From contig NZ_CABDUX010000002.1 of assembly GCF_901411515.1 (NCBI RefSeq), forward strand, positions 620,001 to 684,000: DNA of 64,000 bases, in the 5' to 3' direction. The notes beneath the pieces are model-generated. The model had not been told where the DNA came from and ran no database searches. It saw only the letters and a program-made list of their open reading frames with translations. Of this stretch, positions 37,258 through 46,749 are shown piece after piece. The DNA comes from Raoultibacter phocaeensis (lineage in GTDB: Bacteria; Actinomycetota; Coriobacteriia; Coriobacteriales; Eggerthellaceae). The first letter of the stretch is position 1. Each line of letters starts with the position of its first letter. A program made the position numbers and the translations under genes.

Positions 37258-39195
37258 ATGCGCAAGTTCAAAACCGAGAGCAAGAAACTGCTCGACCTGA
37301 TGATCAATTCGATCTACACGAACAAGGAGATTTTCCTTCGCGAGCTCATCTCCAACGCGTCGGACGCGGTTGACAAACTCTACTTCAGGAGTCTGACCGA
37401 TTCCGATGTCACGATCTCGAAGGACGATCTTGCTATCCGCGTTTCGTTTGACAAGGCGGCCCGCACGATCACCGTGTCTGACAACGGCATCGGCATGTCG
37501 AAAGACGAACTCGACAAGAACCTCGGTACGATCGCGCATTCAGACAGCCTCGAGTTCAAGGCCGAGAACGCCGATACGCAGGGCGAGGACATCGATATCA
37601 TAGGGCAGTTCGGCGTTGGTTTTTACTCGGGCTTCATGGTGGCATCGAACGTCACGGTCGTTTCGCGAGCATACGGCTCAGACGAAGCGTACTCGTGGGA
37701 AAGCGACGGCATCGAGGGCTACACCATCACGCAAGCCGAGCGGGCAAGCCACGGCACCGATGTCATCCTCACGCTCAAAGAGGACACCGACGAAGACGAC
37801 TACGACACCTTCCTTTCGGAGTACAAGCTCAAAAGCCTCATCAAACGCTACAGCAACTACGTACGCTACCCCGTGCAGATGGAAGTGGAGAAGACCCGCG
37901 AGCTTCCCAAGCCCGACGATGCGGATGAGGATTACAAGCCCGAATACGAGCAGTACCGCGAGCTCGACACCATCAATTCGATGATACCCATCTGGAAACG
38001 TCCTAAATCCGAAGTAACGCAAGAGGAGTACAACGAGTTCTATAAATCGGATTTCCACGATTTCGCCGATCCTGTGCGTACGATCACGGTGCATGCGGAG
38101 GGTTCGTTCTCCTACGATGCGCTCCTGTTCGTTCCCGGGCGCGTACCGTTCGACCTGTACAGCAAAGAGTACAAGAAGGGACTCGCCCTCTACAGCTCCA
38201 ACGTGCTCATCATGGAAAAGTGCGAGGAGCTCGTACCCGACTACTTCAACTTCGTGCGCGGCGTGGTGGACAGCCAGGACTTGACGCTCAACATCTCGCG
38301 CGAGACGCTGCAGCACAACAGCCAGCTCAAAGCCATTGCAAAACGCATCGAGAAGAAGATCAAATCCGATCTGGCTGACATGCGCGACACCGACCGCGAA
38401 GGCTACGAGGAGTTCTTCACGAACTTCGGGCGCGGTATCAAGTACGGTATCTATTCGAGCTACGGCATGAAGAAAGACGAGCTTGCCGACCTTCTGCTGT
38501 TCTATTCGGCCAAGCAGGAAAAGATGATCACGCTTGCCGAGTACGCCGCCGCTATGCCCGAGGGCCAGGAATCGTTCTTCTACGCGGCGGGCGATTCGAT
38601 CGAGCGCTTGGCGAAGATGCCCATTGTGTCCACGGTGCTCAAAAAAGGCTACGACGTGCTTCTGTGCACCGAGGACGTCGACGAGTTCTGCATGTCCGCC
38701 ATGGCCGATTATGCGGTGGCCGATGCCGACGATCCCGATTCGCTTACCGCTCTGCCGCTCAAGAACGTCGCAGGCGGCAACCTCGGGCTTGAGACCGAGG
38801 AGGAGAAGGAGGCGGCTGAGGCCGTTGCCAAGGAGAACGAGGGTCTGTTCGAGGCCATGAAGGAATCGCTCGGTGACAAGGTGACGAAGGTGGCGGTATC
38901 CACGCGCCTGACCGATTCGCCGGTGGCGCTTACCGCCGAGGGTCCGATTTCGCTTGAGATGGAACGCGTGTTGGCGGGCGCTCCCGGCAACGACGACGTG
39001 AGGTCGGAGCGCGTGCTCGAGGTGAACGCCGAGCATCCCATCTTCACCGTGCTCAAACACGCTCAGGAGGCGGGCGACGCGGATAAGGTGAAGCTCTACA
39101 CCGATATCCTCTACAACCAGGCGCTCCTCGTTGAAGGTATGCCGATCGACGATCCGGTTGCCTACGCGCAGGCGGTCTCCAAGCTCATGGTGTAA
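37258..39195 (+). CDS. htpG: Chaperone HtpG (Hsp90)
   Basis: HtpG is the bacterial Hsp90, an ATP-dependent chaperone. The GHKL ATPase site is complete: LRELISNASDAVDKL with the catalytic Glu and Asn, DNGIGMSKDEL, and GQFGVGFYSGFMVA. The middle domain has the Arg in NISRETLQHN. GAGGAAGG lies 8 bases before the ATG at 37258; the in-frame GTG at 37240 is less likely. The strong promoter with CIRCE predicts heat induction through HrcA. The 645-residue length is normal. Confidence 0.97.
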   Translation: MRKFKTESKKLLDLMINSIYTNKEIFLRELISNASDAVDKLYFRSLTDSDVTISKDDLAIRVSFDKAARTITVSDNGIGMSKDELDKNLGTIAHSDSLEFKAENADTQGEDIDIIGQFGVGFYSGFMVASNVTVVSRAYGSDEAYSWESDGIEGYTITQAERASHGTDVILTLKEDTDEDDYDTFLSEYKLKSLIKRYSNYVRYPVQMEVEKTRELPKPDDADEDYKPEYEQYRELDTINSMIPIWKRPKSEVTQEEYNEFYKSDFHDFADPVRTITVHAEGSFSYDALLFVPGRVPFDLYSKEYKKGLALYSSNVLIMEKCEELVPDYFNFVRGVVDSQDLTLNISRETLQHNSQLKAIAKRIEKKIKSDLADMRDTDREGYEEFFTNFGRGIKYGIYSSYGMKKDELADLLLFYSAKQEKMITLAEYAAAMPEGQESFFYAAGDSIERLAKMPIVSTVLKKGYDVLLCTEDVDEFCMSAMADYAVADADDPDSLTALPLKNVAGGNLGLETEEEKEAAEAVAKENEGLFEAMKESLGDKVTKVAVSTRLTDSPVALTAEGPISLEMERVLAGAPGNDDVRSERVLEVNAEHPIFTVLKHAQEAGDADKVKLYTDILYNQALLVEGMPIDDPVAYAQAVSKLMV

Positions 39196-39249
39196 GCGTT
39201 TGCCTGCGTTTGGGATTTGAGCAACGCGCAGGCAGCCTACCGCTATCGC

Positions 39250-39290
39250 AAAGCCCGCACGGACCGATCGTCCGTGCGGGCTTTCTGTTG
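39250..39290 (+). terminator. Terminator after htpG
   Basis: A perfect 15-bp stem (39250-39264 with 39270-39284), rich in GC with the arm starting AAAGCCCGC, closes a 5-nt loop and ends in CTTTCTGTT. Confidence 0.9.
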
Positions 39291-39440
39291 CTTCGCAAGG
39301 AACCCGACGGGTTTTCGCCGCTGTCGTATACCGCGAGCTTTCTGTGTCCTCTCGGTTGTTCGCCGTTTCCTGCATGGTGCGCACGGGCTTTTGCTACCAT
39401 ATCATCGGAAGATACACAGACGCTCTAAAGGAGGCCGCAC

Positions 39441-40091
39441 GTGCCCGATGCACCCCGCATTCCCGAAACCCTGAATCAAACACTCGATCTGATCGAGGCA
39501 ACCGTCGATGAGCGCGATGCGGAGCGACCTGCGTACTCCCTGCTCGTCGAGGGACAGGTTGCGGAAGGGGCCGACCTTGCACGGCTTGAGCTTTCTTCGT
39601 CGCGAGTGCTCCGGTGCTCGTTTCTCGCTTCGGATTTCTCGAACACCACGTTCGAGAACGTTGCCTTCGAGCAGTGCGATTTCTCGAATTCCGATTTCTC
39701 GTCCTCGTATTTCCTGAGATGCTCGTTTTCTTCGTGTCGGTTCGTCGGCGCCGATTTTTCGGATGCCGTATTCAAACATGTGGCCGCATGCGATTCCACC
39801 CTCCAGTACGCGACTTTCTCGCGGGGCGGTTTCGATACGTGCAGCTTCGATTCGTGCGACTTCTCGCAGGCTTCGATTTCCGAAGCCGAGCTCAAGCGCT
39901 TCGAGATAACCCGGTCGAGGTTCACGAACGTCGATCTGTTCCGAACGAGTTTGCGCGATGTCGATCTGTCGGACAACGACATTACGGGCTTTCTCGTTTC
40001 CGATACCATGCACGAGTTCCACGGGTGCATCATGGATCCGTATCAGGCCGCATCGGTGGCGCGCAAACTCGGGATTGTCGTGAAGGAGTAG
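39441..40091 (+). CDS. Pentapeptide repeat protein
   Basis: The 216-residue protein contains a run of pentapeptide repeats from about residue 48 to 185 (units such as CDFSN, SDFSS, CSFSS, CRFVG, ADFSD), predicted to form a right-handed quadrilateral beta helix. Some such proteins mimic DNA and protect gyrase (Qnr, MfpA), but the repeats alone do not show this. A near-perfect AAAGGAGG site precedes the GTG start. It stands alone between htpG and the M42 peptidase gene. Confidence 0.88.
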   Translation: MPDAPRIPETLNQTLDLIEATVDERDAERPAYSLLVEGQVAEGADLARLELSSSRVLRCSFLASDFSNTTFENVAFEQCDFSNSDFSSSYFLRCSFSSCRFVGADFSDAVFKHVAACDSTLQYATFSRGGFDTCSFDSCDFSQASISEAELKRFEITRSRFTNVDLFRTSLRDVDLSDNDITGFLVSDTMHEFHGCIMDPYQAASVARKLGIVVKE

Positions 40092-40237
40092 CCGGACCGA
40101 TGCCTCTATGCTGGATGCCGCGCGATGCCGATGTGTCGTACCGCTTTCGCTTCAATCGATCGGGGTACCGAAGCGACCGTCGGGCAACGTCGGATCATCA
40201 CATCCGAAACGCCGCAGCTCCGCCTCTTGCGAAACGG

Positions 40238-40243
40238 TATAAT
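40238..40243 (+). promoter_or_regulatory. -10 box of the M42 peptidase/smpB operon
   Basis: A consensus TATAAT lies 97 bases before the ATG. No convincing -35 box is found at the usual distance. Confidence 0.5.
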
Positions 40244-40339
40244 GAACCGAAACCAGATGACCCGCCCGTTGACGTTCCCTGCGCTTGCGGCGCAGCCGCG
40301 TTGTAGCGTGGTGGGTTCGAACGCATAAAGGAGCACTTC

Positions 40340-41488
40340 ATGAAGAAGAAGGATGTGAAATTCCTCAAGCGCATGCTCGAGACGCCTTCGCCGACCGGTT
40401 CGGAAGAGGCCGTAGCGGCCATCGTACGCGAGCGCCTTTCCGACAGTGCCGACGAAATCGAGACGAACGTGCTCGGGTCGGTGCACGCCACGCTCAAAGG
40501 AACGGGCGCCGGTCCTTCGGTGATGCTCGCGGCGCACATGGACGAGATAGGCCTTATGGTCACCTACGTAAGCGACGAAGGGTATTTGAGCGTTTCCGCC
40601 ATCGGCGGCGTCGATGCTGCAATCCTTCCGGGCATGCGCGTTGACGTGCATACCTTTGAGGGAGCGCTGCGCGGCGTGGTCGGGCGCAAGCCGATCCACC
40701 TCATCCCGCCCGACGATCGCAAGAGCGTCACGCCCCTCGACAAGCTCGTGATCGATCTCGGCATGCCGGCGAAGGCAGTCAAGAAGCGTGTGCGCGTGGG
40801 GGATTCCATCACATTCGGCGTCGGTTTCGAGCGTTTCGGCAAAGGTATGGCTGTATCGCGCGCGTTCGACGATAAGGCGGGCGTGTGGGTTGCGGTGCGC
40901 GTGCTCGAGGAGCTCGCGAAGGCAGGTGGTGCTCCAGGCGATTTCACGAGTGCCATCACCGTGCAGGAGGAGATCGGCGTGCGCGGGGGAGAAACCTCCG
41001 CCTACGGCGTCCATCCCGATGTCGGGCTGGCGTTCGATGTGACCCATGCAACCGATTACCCCGGCATCGATAAGACGAAGCACGGCGATATCGCCTGCGG
41101 GCAGGGCCCGGTGATCGCGCGCGGCCCCAACATCAACCCGATCGTGTTCGAGCGGCTGGTTGCCGCTGCCGAGGCCGAGGGCATCCCGTATCAGATCGAG
41201 GCGGAGCCCGGCGTAACGGGCACCGATGCGCGCGGGATCCAGATAGCGCGCGGCGGCAAGGCGACGGGACTCGTATCGGTTGCCCTGCGCTATATGCACA
41301 CGCCGACCGAGGTCGTCGCGCTTTCCGACCTCGAAGCAACGGTCAAGCTTCTCGTGCGCTTCATGCTTGACCTTGACGAGAACGTTTCGTTTGTGCCGGG
41401 TATGTCGTGTTTCGAGGCGGATGGTTCGTCCGACGGCGAAGCTGACGGTGCCGCGAACGAAGAACAGGGAGCGGAAAGCACCGAATGA
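40340..41488 (+). CDS. M42 family metallopeptidase (glutamyl/cellulase-type aminopeptidase)
   Basis: This zinc aminopeptidase has the dinuclear metal ligands of clan MH: His in LAAHMDEIGLM, Asp in VSRAFDDKAGVW, the catalytic Glu pair in VQEEIGVRGGETSAYG, Asp in AFDVTHATDYPG, and the last His in LRYMHTPTEVV. It probably trims short peptides in the cytosol. AAAGGAG precedes the ATG. The C-terminal 20 residues are an acidic tail. It overlaps smpB (ATGA), so the two are coupled. Confidence 0.93.
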   Translation: MKKKDVKFLKRMLETPSPTGSEEAVAAIVRERLSDSADEIETNVLGSVHATLKGTGAGPSVMLAAHMDEIGLMVTYVSDEGYLSVSAIGGVDAAILPGMRVDVHTFEGALRGVVGRKPIHLIPPDDRKSVTPLDKLVIDLGMPAKAVKKRVRVGDSITFGVGFERFGKGMAVSRAFDDKAGVWVAVRVLEELAKAGGAPGDFTSAITVQEEIGVRGGETSAYGVHPDVGLAFDVTHATDYPGIDKTKHGDIACGQGPVIARGPNINPIVFERLVAAAEAEGIPYQIEAEPGVTGTDARGIQIARGGKATGLVSVALRYMHTPTEVVALSDLEATVKLLVRFMLDLDENVSFVPGMSCFEADGSSDGEADGAANEEQGAESTE

Positions 41489-41949
41489 AACGCGAAGAGA
41501 CACTCATAGCTAAGAACAAGCGGGCGTTCCACGAGTACGAAGTGCTCGAGCGTTTCGAAGCGGGCATCGAGCTCAAGGGCACCGAAGTCCGCTCGCTGCG
41601 CGACAACAACTGCCAGCTCACCGATGCGTTCATCATGATTCGCAACGGCGAAGCATGGCTGAACAACCTGCATATCGCGCCGTTTTCGCACGGCAACATC
41701 AACAACGTCGACCCCGACCGCCGACGCAAGCTCCTGCTCCATAAAAAAGAGATCAGGCAGCTCGGTGAAGCGGTGAAGGAAAAGGGCATGGCGGTTATCC
41801 CGCTCAAAATGTACTTTGCTAAAAACGCCCTCGTGAAAGTCGAGATTGCGGTAGCGCGGGGCAAGAAGCTCTACGACAAGCGCGCGAGCATGGCCGAGCG
41901 CGACACGCGCCGCGATATCGAGCGAGCGCTCAAGGAACGAAGCAGATAA
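41485..41949 (+). CDS. smpB: SsrA-binding protein SmpB
   Basis: SmpB carries tmRNA into stalled ribosomes. The 154-residue protein has IAKNKRAFHEYEVLERFEAGIELKGTEVRSLR at the N-terminus, NPDPRRRKLLLHKKEI-like sequence (here VDPDRRRKLLLHKKEI) and the basic C-terminal tail DKRASMAERDTRRDIERALK. It overlaps the peptidase gene and lies about 0.9 kb upstream of ssrA, its RNA partner. Confidence 0.97.
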   Translation: MKREETLIAKNKRAFHEYEVLERFEAGIELKGTEVRSLRDNNCQLTDAFIMIRNGEAWLNNLHIAPFSHGNINNVDPDRRRKLLLHKKEIRQLGEAVKEKGMAVIPLKMYFAKNALVKVEIAVARGKKLYDKRASMAERDTRRDIERALKERSR

Positions 41950-41988
41950 AGGCGAGCGTCGCATCTGCGATGCGGATAGGAGCACACA

Positions 41989-42582
41989 ATGAACCTAGAC
42001 GACGAGCTCGAAACGCTGGAAGACGGTGTGGAAACCGAGGGCATCGCTGCCGAAGACGAATCTGATCTCGAGATAGAAGACGAGTTCGAAGATACGGCTT
42101 TAGGCGCCGATGCAGACGAAGAAACCCTTGAAGAAGTGTACAAGGATTTCGAAAACGACGAGGCGGATATCGACGGTGCGCCTGCGCCGAATATCGGGTT
42201 CGAAATCGTTGATCTCGAGGACCTCAAGGAAGAGGAAGAAGAGGCCGACGACGAGTTCATCGAGGTCGAACTTGAGATCGACGAAGACGATATCGTGAGT
42301 TACCTAGTCGACGAGGACGATAACGAGATCGGCTTCACAATGCTTGATCAAGAAGGCAACGAGGTCGAGTACTTCTACGTAGAAGACGACGAAGCCGTTA
42401 CCGGTAACGATGACGAAGACGATGACGAGTTCGACCTTGGCATCACCAAAGAAGGCGTGGCTCAGGCGACCACCGACATCAACGCTATCTACAAGGACGG
42501 CGTTGCGGTGGCGGCCGAGCTCAAGGGCGCGTTCGACGACATCAAAACGGCGTTCGATTTCAAGAGCGTTCTGAAGAAGTAA
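41989..42582 (+). CDS. Highly acidic protein of unknown function
   Basis: The 197-residue protein is extremely acidic: by my count 77 residues are Asp or Glu. The first two thirds are disordered-looking acid runs with a short ordered island (VSYLVDEDDNEIGFTMLDQEGNEVEYFYV) that could be a small beta domain. The last 45 residues form a likely amphipathic helix ending in Lys (ITKEGVAQATTDINAIYKDG to VLKK). A GGAG site precedes the ATG. It lies between smpB and ssrA and may be cotranscribed with smpB. No family recognised. Confidence 0.75.
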   Translation: MNLDDELETLEDGVETEGIAAEDESDLEIEDEFEDTALGADADEETLEEVYKDFENDEADIDGAPAPNIGFEIVDLEDLKEEEEEADDEFIEVELEIDEDDIVSYLVDEDDNEIGFTMLDQEGNEVEYFYVEDDEAVTGNDDEDDDEFDLGITKEGVAQATTDINAIYKDGVAVAAELKGAFDDIKTAFDFKSVLKK

Positions 42583-42709
42583 CGTCCGTACTGCGCTTCG
42601 CACTCGTGTGCGAATATCTGCGCCCCGGCTGCTTGCGCTAGGCTTCGCGCTGCAGAAAGCAGATGCAGATGCGGCATCGCTTTGTGGAAATCGCTTTGTG
42701 ACGCGGCGC

Positions 42710-42738
42710 TTGCGGATTTTGGATGCGAGCGCTACAAT
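42710..42738 (+). promoter_or_regulatory. ssrA promoter
   Basis: TTGCGG (42710-42715) and TACAAT (42733-42738) are 17 bp apart, about 108 bases before the mature 5' end, so the precursor has a leader of about 100 bases. Confidence 0.7.
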
Positions 42739-42845
42739 AGAACGTCCGCTTGGCGAGTTTGCGAGCTGCAAGCGGGAAGCACGTTGACAAGGTGGGGCCA
42801 TCGACCCGTTCGGTTTGCGGCAGCGCTGCAAGCCGGCACACTTTC

Positions 42846-43214
42846 GGGGGCGACTGGTTTCGACATGGTACGTTTGAACTGAGGAGCAGGTCGTGGTCTC
42901 CTCGCCACGTTAAACAGGGGTACCGTCAATTTAATTGGCAAAAAGAACACTCAGAGCGCTCCGGCGCTCGCCATGGCTGCGTAATCGCACCTGGCTGTCG
43001 GCCTTGGGATTTCCCCGCCCCTTGGTCCGGCATCATTTCAGGGGAATGCGCTCGAGCACGTAGCCGGTATGGATCGAGCAAAGATCGAACCGGCTAGGAA
43101 GCGCAACGTTCGTCGGTGGACCGCGCGCAACCGAATGCTGACCGCCGAATAAGCTTGTAGAGCCTCACGGATTACGTAGTATGGACCGGAGTTCGATCCT
43201 CCGCGCCTCCACCA
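42846..43214 (+). ncRNA. ssrA: Transfer-messenger RNA
   Basis: The mature ends pair as a tRNA-like acceptor: GGGGGCG (42846-42852) with CGCCTCC (43204-43210), then ACCA. The 5' part GACTGGTTTCGACA and the 3' T-arm GAGTTCGATCCTCC are tmRNA hallmarks. The tag reading frame GGC to TAA at 42937-42984 codes for GKKNTQSAPALAMAA. The tmRNA rescues stalled ribosomes and marks the product for proteolysis with SmpB, encoded upstream. The tag ends in AMAA instead of the common ALAA. Confidence 0.96.
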
Positions 43215-43221
43215 AACACGC

Positions 43222-43269
43222 AAGCCGCCCGATCTGCGAAGGAGCAGATCGGGCGGCTTTTCTTTTTTT
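43222..43269 (+). terminator. ssrA terminator
   Basis: A perfect 16-bp stem (43222-43237 with 43244-43259) around GAAGGA is followed by TTCTTTTTTT. Confidence 0.95.
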
Positions 43270-43422
43270 GTAGTGCTTTTGAGGTTAACCAGGGTTTCCT
43301 CTTCTGATTACCGAGTGCCCACCGTCGGAAAACAACTCGTAACCAGTTCTTCTGCGTCGAGGCGACCGAAGGGTATTGTGATAGGCAACAATCGATGCCA
43401 AGCGATATTTCCGAGGTGCCCC

Positions 43423-45825
43423 ATGGCCGATCAACTCAGCGAATACAACAAGAAGCGCGACTTTGCGAAAACCTCCGAGCCGAAAGGCGTGGCCGCCAAG
43501 CCGCGCAAGGAACTCGCGTTTGCGGTTCAACATCATCTGGCAAGCCGCGATCACTACGACTTCCGCCTCGAGTACAACGGTGTGCTCATGAGCTGGGCGG
43601 TTCCGAAAGGGCCCTCATACAACCCACACGACAAGCGGCTTGCCGTACAGGTGGAGGATCATCCTTACGACTACCGAACCTTCGAAGGCACCATCCCGAA
43701 AGGCGAGTACGGGGGCGGCACGGTGATGCTGTGGGACGAGGGAACATGGGAGCCGCTCGTCGACATCAACGAGGGACTCGAGATTGGCGACCTCAAGTTC
43801 GTTCTGCACGGGAAACGGCTCAAGGGCGCGTGGGTGCTTGTGCGGATGAAACCCAAGAAGGGCGAGACGAAGCACAACTGGCTTCTCATCAAAGAGAAGG
43901 ACGGGTACGTGCAGTCCGATGCGGGCATTGCCTCGTACACGACCAGTGCGAGTACGGGTCGCACGATGGCCGAAATCAACGAAGACGCCGAAGCGAAACA
44001 TATGCGCAATCCCTTCGAGCGCGTCGATGCCGAACTTGCGAAACTTGTCGACGAGGCCCCGACCGACGGCGAATGGGTCTACGAGGTCAAATACGATGGA
44101 TACCGCATCATCGCGTTTTTCGAGGCGGGCGAAACCCGCCTTATGACGCGAAACGACAACGATTACACGGAGAAATTCGAATCGATCGCCGCATCGATTG
44201 CGCGTTGGGCTCAAGAGCGCGCGATGGTGCTCGACGGCGAGGTGGTGATCGCCGACGATGATGGAAAGACCGACTTCCAAGCGCTGCAAAACCATCTGCG
44301 CAATCCCGGAAAGACCGAGCCTGCCTACATGGTGTTCGACCTGCTTGCACTCGATGGGGAGGATCTGCGCGATCGCCCTTTGACCGAGCGCAAGGAACTT
44401 CTTGAGCGGCTGATGAACGATGCGCCTGACAACCTCCGCTACAGCAAGCACGTGGCGGCGCGCGGCGAGGAGAGCTTTGCGGCCGCGTGCAGCCTTAAAC
44501 TCGAGGGCGTTGTCGGGAAAAGGGCCGACTCGCGCTATCGTGGGGGCCGCACTGGCAATTGGATCAAGCTGAAATGCGAGCATCGCCAGGAGTTCGTCAT
44601 CGGCGGATACACGCAGTCCGGCAAAGGCGCCCGATCGATCAGCTCGCTTTTGCTCGGCGTATACCGCGGCGAAAAACTCGTGTACGTCGGTCGCGCAGGA
44701 TCGGGATTGAGCGATGCCATCGTGGACGATCTCGAAGCGGCCTTCAAAGGAAAGCGCAGAAAGACATCTCCGTTCGAGGATGCGCCCAAGCCCCGGGGCG
44801 GGGAGTCGTTCACCTGGCTGAAACCCGCCCTCATGGCCGAGGTGCAGTTTGCGGAATGGACCGACGAGGGTCTGCTCAGACATCCGAGTTTCAAAGGTCT
44901 GCGCAGCGACAAGAATGCCCACGATGTGCGGCGAGAGGAAGCGCAGAAGCCTGTGAAGAAGCATTCCGACGGGATCGTCATCGGGGGCGTATCGATTTCA
45001 AGTCCAGACAAGGTTCTGTTCGAGCACCCCGGCATCACGAAAGAGGAAGTCGCCCGCTATTACGAACAGGTCGCGCCGCGCATGCTTTCGTATGTGGGCG
45101 ATCGCATCCTGAGCATCGTGCGCTGTCCGAGCGGCATCGCAAGCGCGTGCTTCTACAAGAAGCATCCCGATACGGGTGGTACAGGCGTGGTTGCCGTCAC
45201 CGTGCCGGCGAGCGACGGATCGGATGAGGAGTACTTCTATATCGAGAACGATACGGGCATCATCTCCGAAGTGCAGATGAACACGCTTGAGTTCCACGTA
45301 TGGGGAAGCCGCATCGAAACGCTCGAGAAGCCCGATACGATGGTGTTCGACCTCGATCCCGACAAGGGCATGGCCCTCGATCGCGTCCGCGAGGGCGTGC
45401 GCGACCTCAAAGGGCTCCTCGACGAGCTGTCGCTTGCAACCTACCTCAAAACGAGCGGCGGCAAGGGCTACCATGTGGTTGTACCGTTCGAACCCGAGTC
45501 CACCTGGGATGCTTTCCACGATTTCGCGCGCCGCATCGCCGAGGCTATGGAAGAGCGCTGGCCCGACCGCTACACGAGCAACGTGCGCTTGGCGAAACGC
45601 AAGGGGAGGATATTCATCGATTGGATGCGCAACGGCCGCGGGGCCACGAGCGTAGCACCGTATTCGCTGCGCGCCCGCGATGGCGCTCCGGTGTCTCTGC
45701 CGCTTTCCTGGGATGAACTCGATACGGTGGCGCCGAACGACATCACGATACAGCGTGCGCTCGCGCGGCTCGACGAAGCCGACCCGTGGGCTGAGTACGG
45801 ACCGCATGGAAACGCGCTGAAGTAA
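43423..45825 (+). CDS. ligD: ATP-dependent DNA ligase LigD (phosphoesterase-ligase-polymerase)
   Basis: LigD joins double-strand breaks with Ku. The 800-residue chain has the domain order phosphoesterase, ligase, polymerase. Residues about 25-170 hold the phosphoesterase motifs (FAVQHHLASRDHYDFRLEYNGVLMSWAVPKG, then HPYDYRTFEGTIPKGEYGGG). The ligase nucleophile is the Lys in EVKYDGYRI near residue 223. The polymerase/primase domain starts near 525, with FDLDPDKGM catalytic aspartates and KTSGGKGYHVVVPF. The ATG at 43423 follows GAGGTG; the extra 50 residues upstream are unlikely. No Ku gene lies in the window. Confidence 0.95.
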   Translation: MADQLSEYNKKRDFAKTSEPKGVAAKPRKELAFAVQHHLASRDHYDFRLEYNGVLMSWAVPKGPSYNPHDKRLAVQVEDHPYDYRTFEGTIPKGEYGGGTVMLWDEGTWEPLVDINEGLEIGDLKFVLHGKRLKGAWVLVRMKPKKGETKHNWLLIKEKDGYVQSDAGIASYTTSASTGRTMAEINEDAEAKHMRNPFERVDAELAKLVDEAPTDGEWVYEVKYDGYRIIAFFEAGETRLMTRNDNDYTEKFESIAASIARWAQERAMVLDGEVVIADDDGKTDFQALQNHLRNPGKTEPAYMVFDLLALDGEDLRDRPLTERKELLERLMNDAPDNLRYSKHVAARGEESFAAACSLKLEGVVGKRADSRYRGGRTGNWIKLKCEHRQEFVIGGYTQSGKGARSISSLLLGVYRGEKLVYVGRAGSGLSDAIVDDLEAAFKGKRRKTSPFEDAPKPRGGESFTWLKPALMAEVQFAEWTDEGLLRHPSFKGLRSDKNAHDVRREEAQKPVKKHSDGIVIGGVSISSPDKVLFEHPGITKEEVARYYEQVAPRMLSYVGDRILSIVRCPSGIASACFYKKHPDTGGTGVVAVTVPASDGSDEEYFYIENDTGIISEVQMNTLEFHVWGSRIETLEKPDTMVFDLDPDKGMALDRVREGVRDLKGLLDELSLATYLKTSGGKGYHVVVPFEPESTWDAFHDFARRIAEAMEERWPDRYTSNVRLAKRKGRIFIDWMRNGRGATSVAPYSLRARDGAPVSLPLSWDELDTVAPNDITIQRALARLDEADPWAEYGPHGNALK

Positions 45826-45854
45826 CCGATACGCCTGCGCATGCGATGCGAGTG

Positions 45855-45886
45855 CGGGGTTCGGCGGGCAGTGCCGAACCCCGTTT
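45855..45886 (+). terminator. Terminator after ligD
   Basis: CGGGGTTCGGC (45855-45865) pairs with GCCGAACCCCG (45873-45883) around seven bases, followed by TTTCG. It begins 29 bases after the stop codon. Confidence 0.7.
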
Positions 45887-46034
45887 CGTATGGGCGGTTG
45901 CCATTCGCTTGCACGCAGCGAGCGGTCTTCCGCGTGCTTCGGATGGAGCCGTGCTTGCGGACTCTCTGTCGAAATCGGTACAACGGCCTTTCGTTCGGGT
46001 AGTATGGTCAGCTTCGAACGAAAGGCGCAAACCC

Positions 46035-46709
46035 ATGGAACTGACGGCGATGGCCGCATGGCTCAATACGACGTTCGCGGGATTCGACCTTGCGGTTTTC
46101 GGCATGCTCCACGGTGCGTCCGAAGCCGCAGGCTGGTTCTTGACGCCGTTTTTCCACCTGGTGAGCTTCTGCGCCGAAAACGGCATCGGTCTTCTTGTCG
46201 TATCGTTCGTGCTGATGCTGTTTAGGAGCACGCGCAAAGCGGGCATGTGCATGTTCGTAGCGGTGCTGTGCGGCGCGATCATCACAAACGTGCTGCTCAA
46301 GCATGTCATCGTGCGTCCGCGTCCCTTTTCCGACGAAGCGGGCATTGTGCATGCCTGGTGGCTTTCGGTCGGCGCGCCCCTGGAAACGAGCGCATCGTTT
46401 CCCTCGGGCCACACAACGGCGACGATGGCGGCCATGACGGCGCTGTTCTTGAGTCTGCGCGGCAAAGCGCGTTGGCTGTGCTTCGTTCCCGTTGTACTCA
46501 TGGGCCTGTCGCGCATCTACCTCATGGTTCATTATCCCACCGACGTCATCGGCGGTATCGCAGCGGGTGCGCTCGGTGCAACGGGGGCGTTCTTGATCGT
46601 GCGAGCGCTGTACCGCTTTCTCGAGTCGCACGCCGAAGATCGTTGGCCGAATTTCATCCTCACCTTCGATATCCGAGGGGATCGTTCCGAAAGACCTACA
46701 GGCCCCTAA
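46035..46709 (+). CDS. PAP2-family phosphatase, membrane bound
   Basis: The 224-residue protein has about five membrane helices and the three acid phosphatase motifs: KHVIVRPRP near residue 89, PSGH in SASFPSGHTTAT near 121, and SRIYLMVHYPTDVIGG near 157. This is the undecaprenyl-diphosphate or lipid phosphate phosphatase type, acting at the outer face of the membrane. The start at MELTAMAA follows AAAGG; the earlier open frame is not protein-like. Substrate unknown. Confidence 0.9.
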   Translation: MELTAMAAWLNTTFAGFDLAVFGMLHGASEAAGWFLTPFFHLVSFCAENGIGLLVVSFVLMLFRSTRKAGMCMFVAVLCGAIITNVLLKHVIVRPRPFSDEAGIVHAWWLSVGAPLETSASFPSGHTTATMAAMTALFLSLRGKARWLCFVPVVLMGLSRIYLMVHYPTDVIGGIAAGALGATGAFLIVRALYRFLESHAEDRWPNFILTFDIRGDRSERPTGP

Positions 46710-46749
46710 CGAGTGCTCAACGGTTCCGTTTGCCCGATTCGCCGATGCT

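Noticed and set aside
39441-40091. Qnr-type quinolone resistance protein
   Set aside because: Pentapeptide repeats are present, but nothing specific to Qnr or MfpA loops can be recognised.
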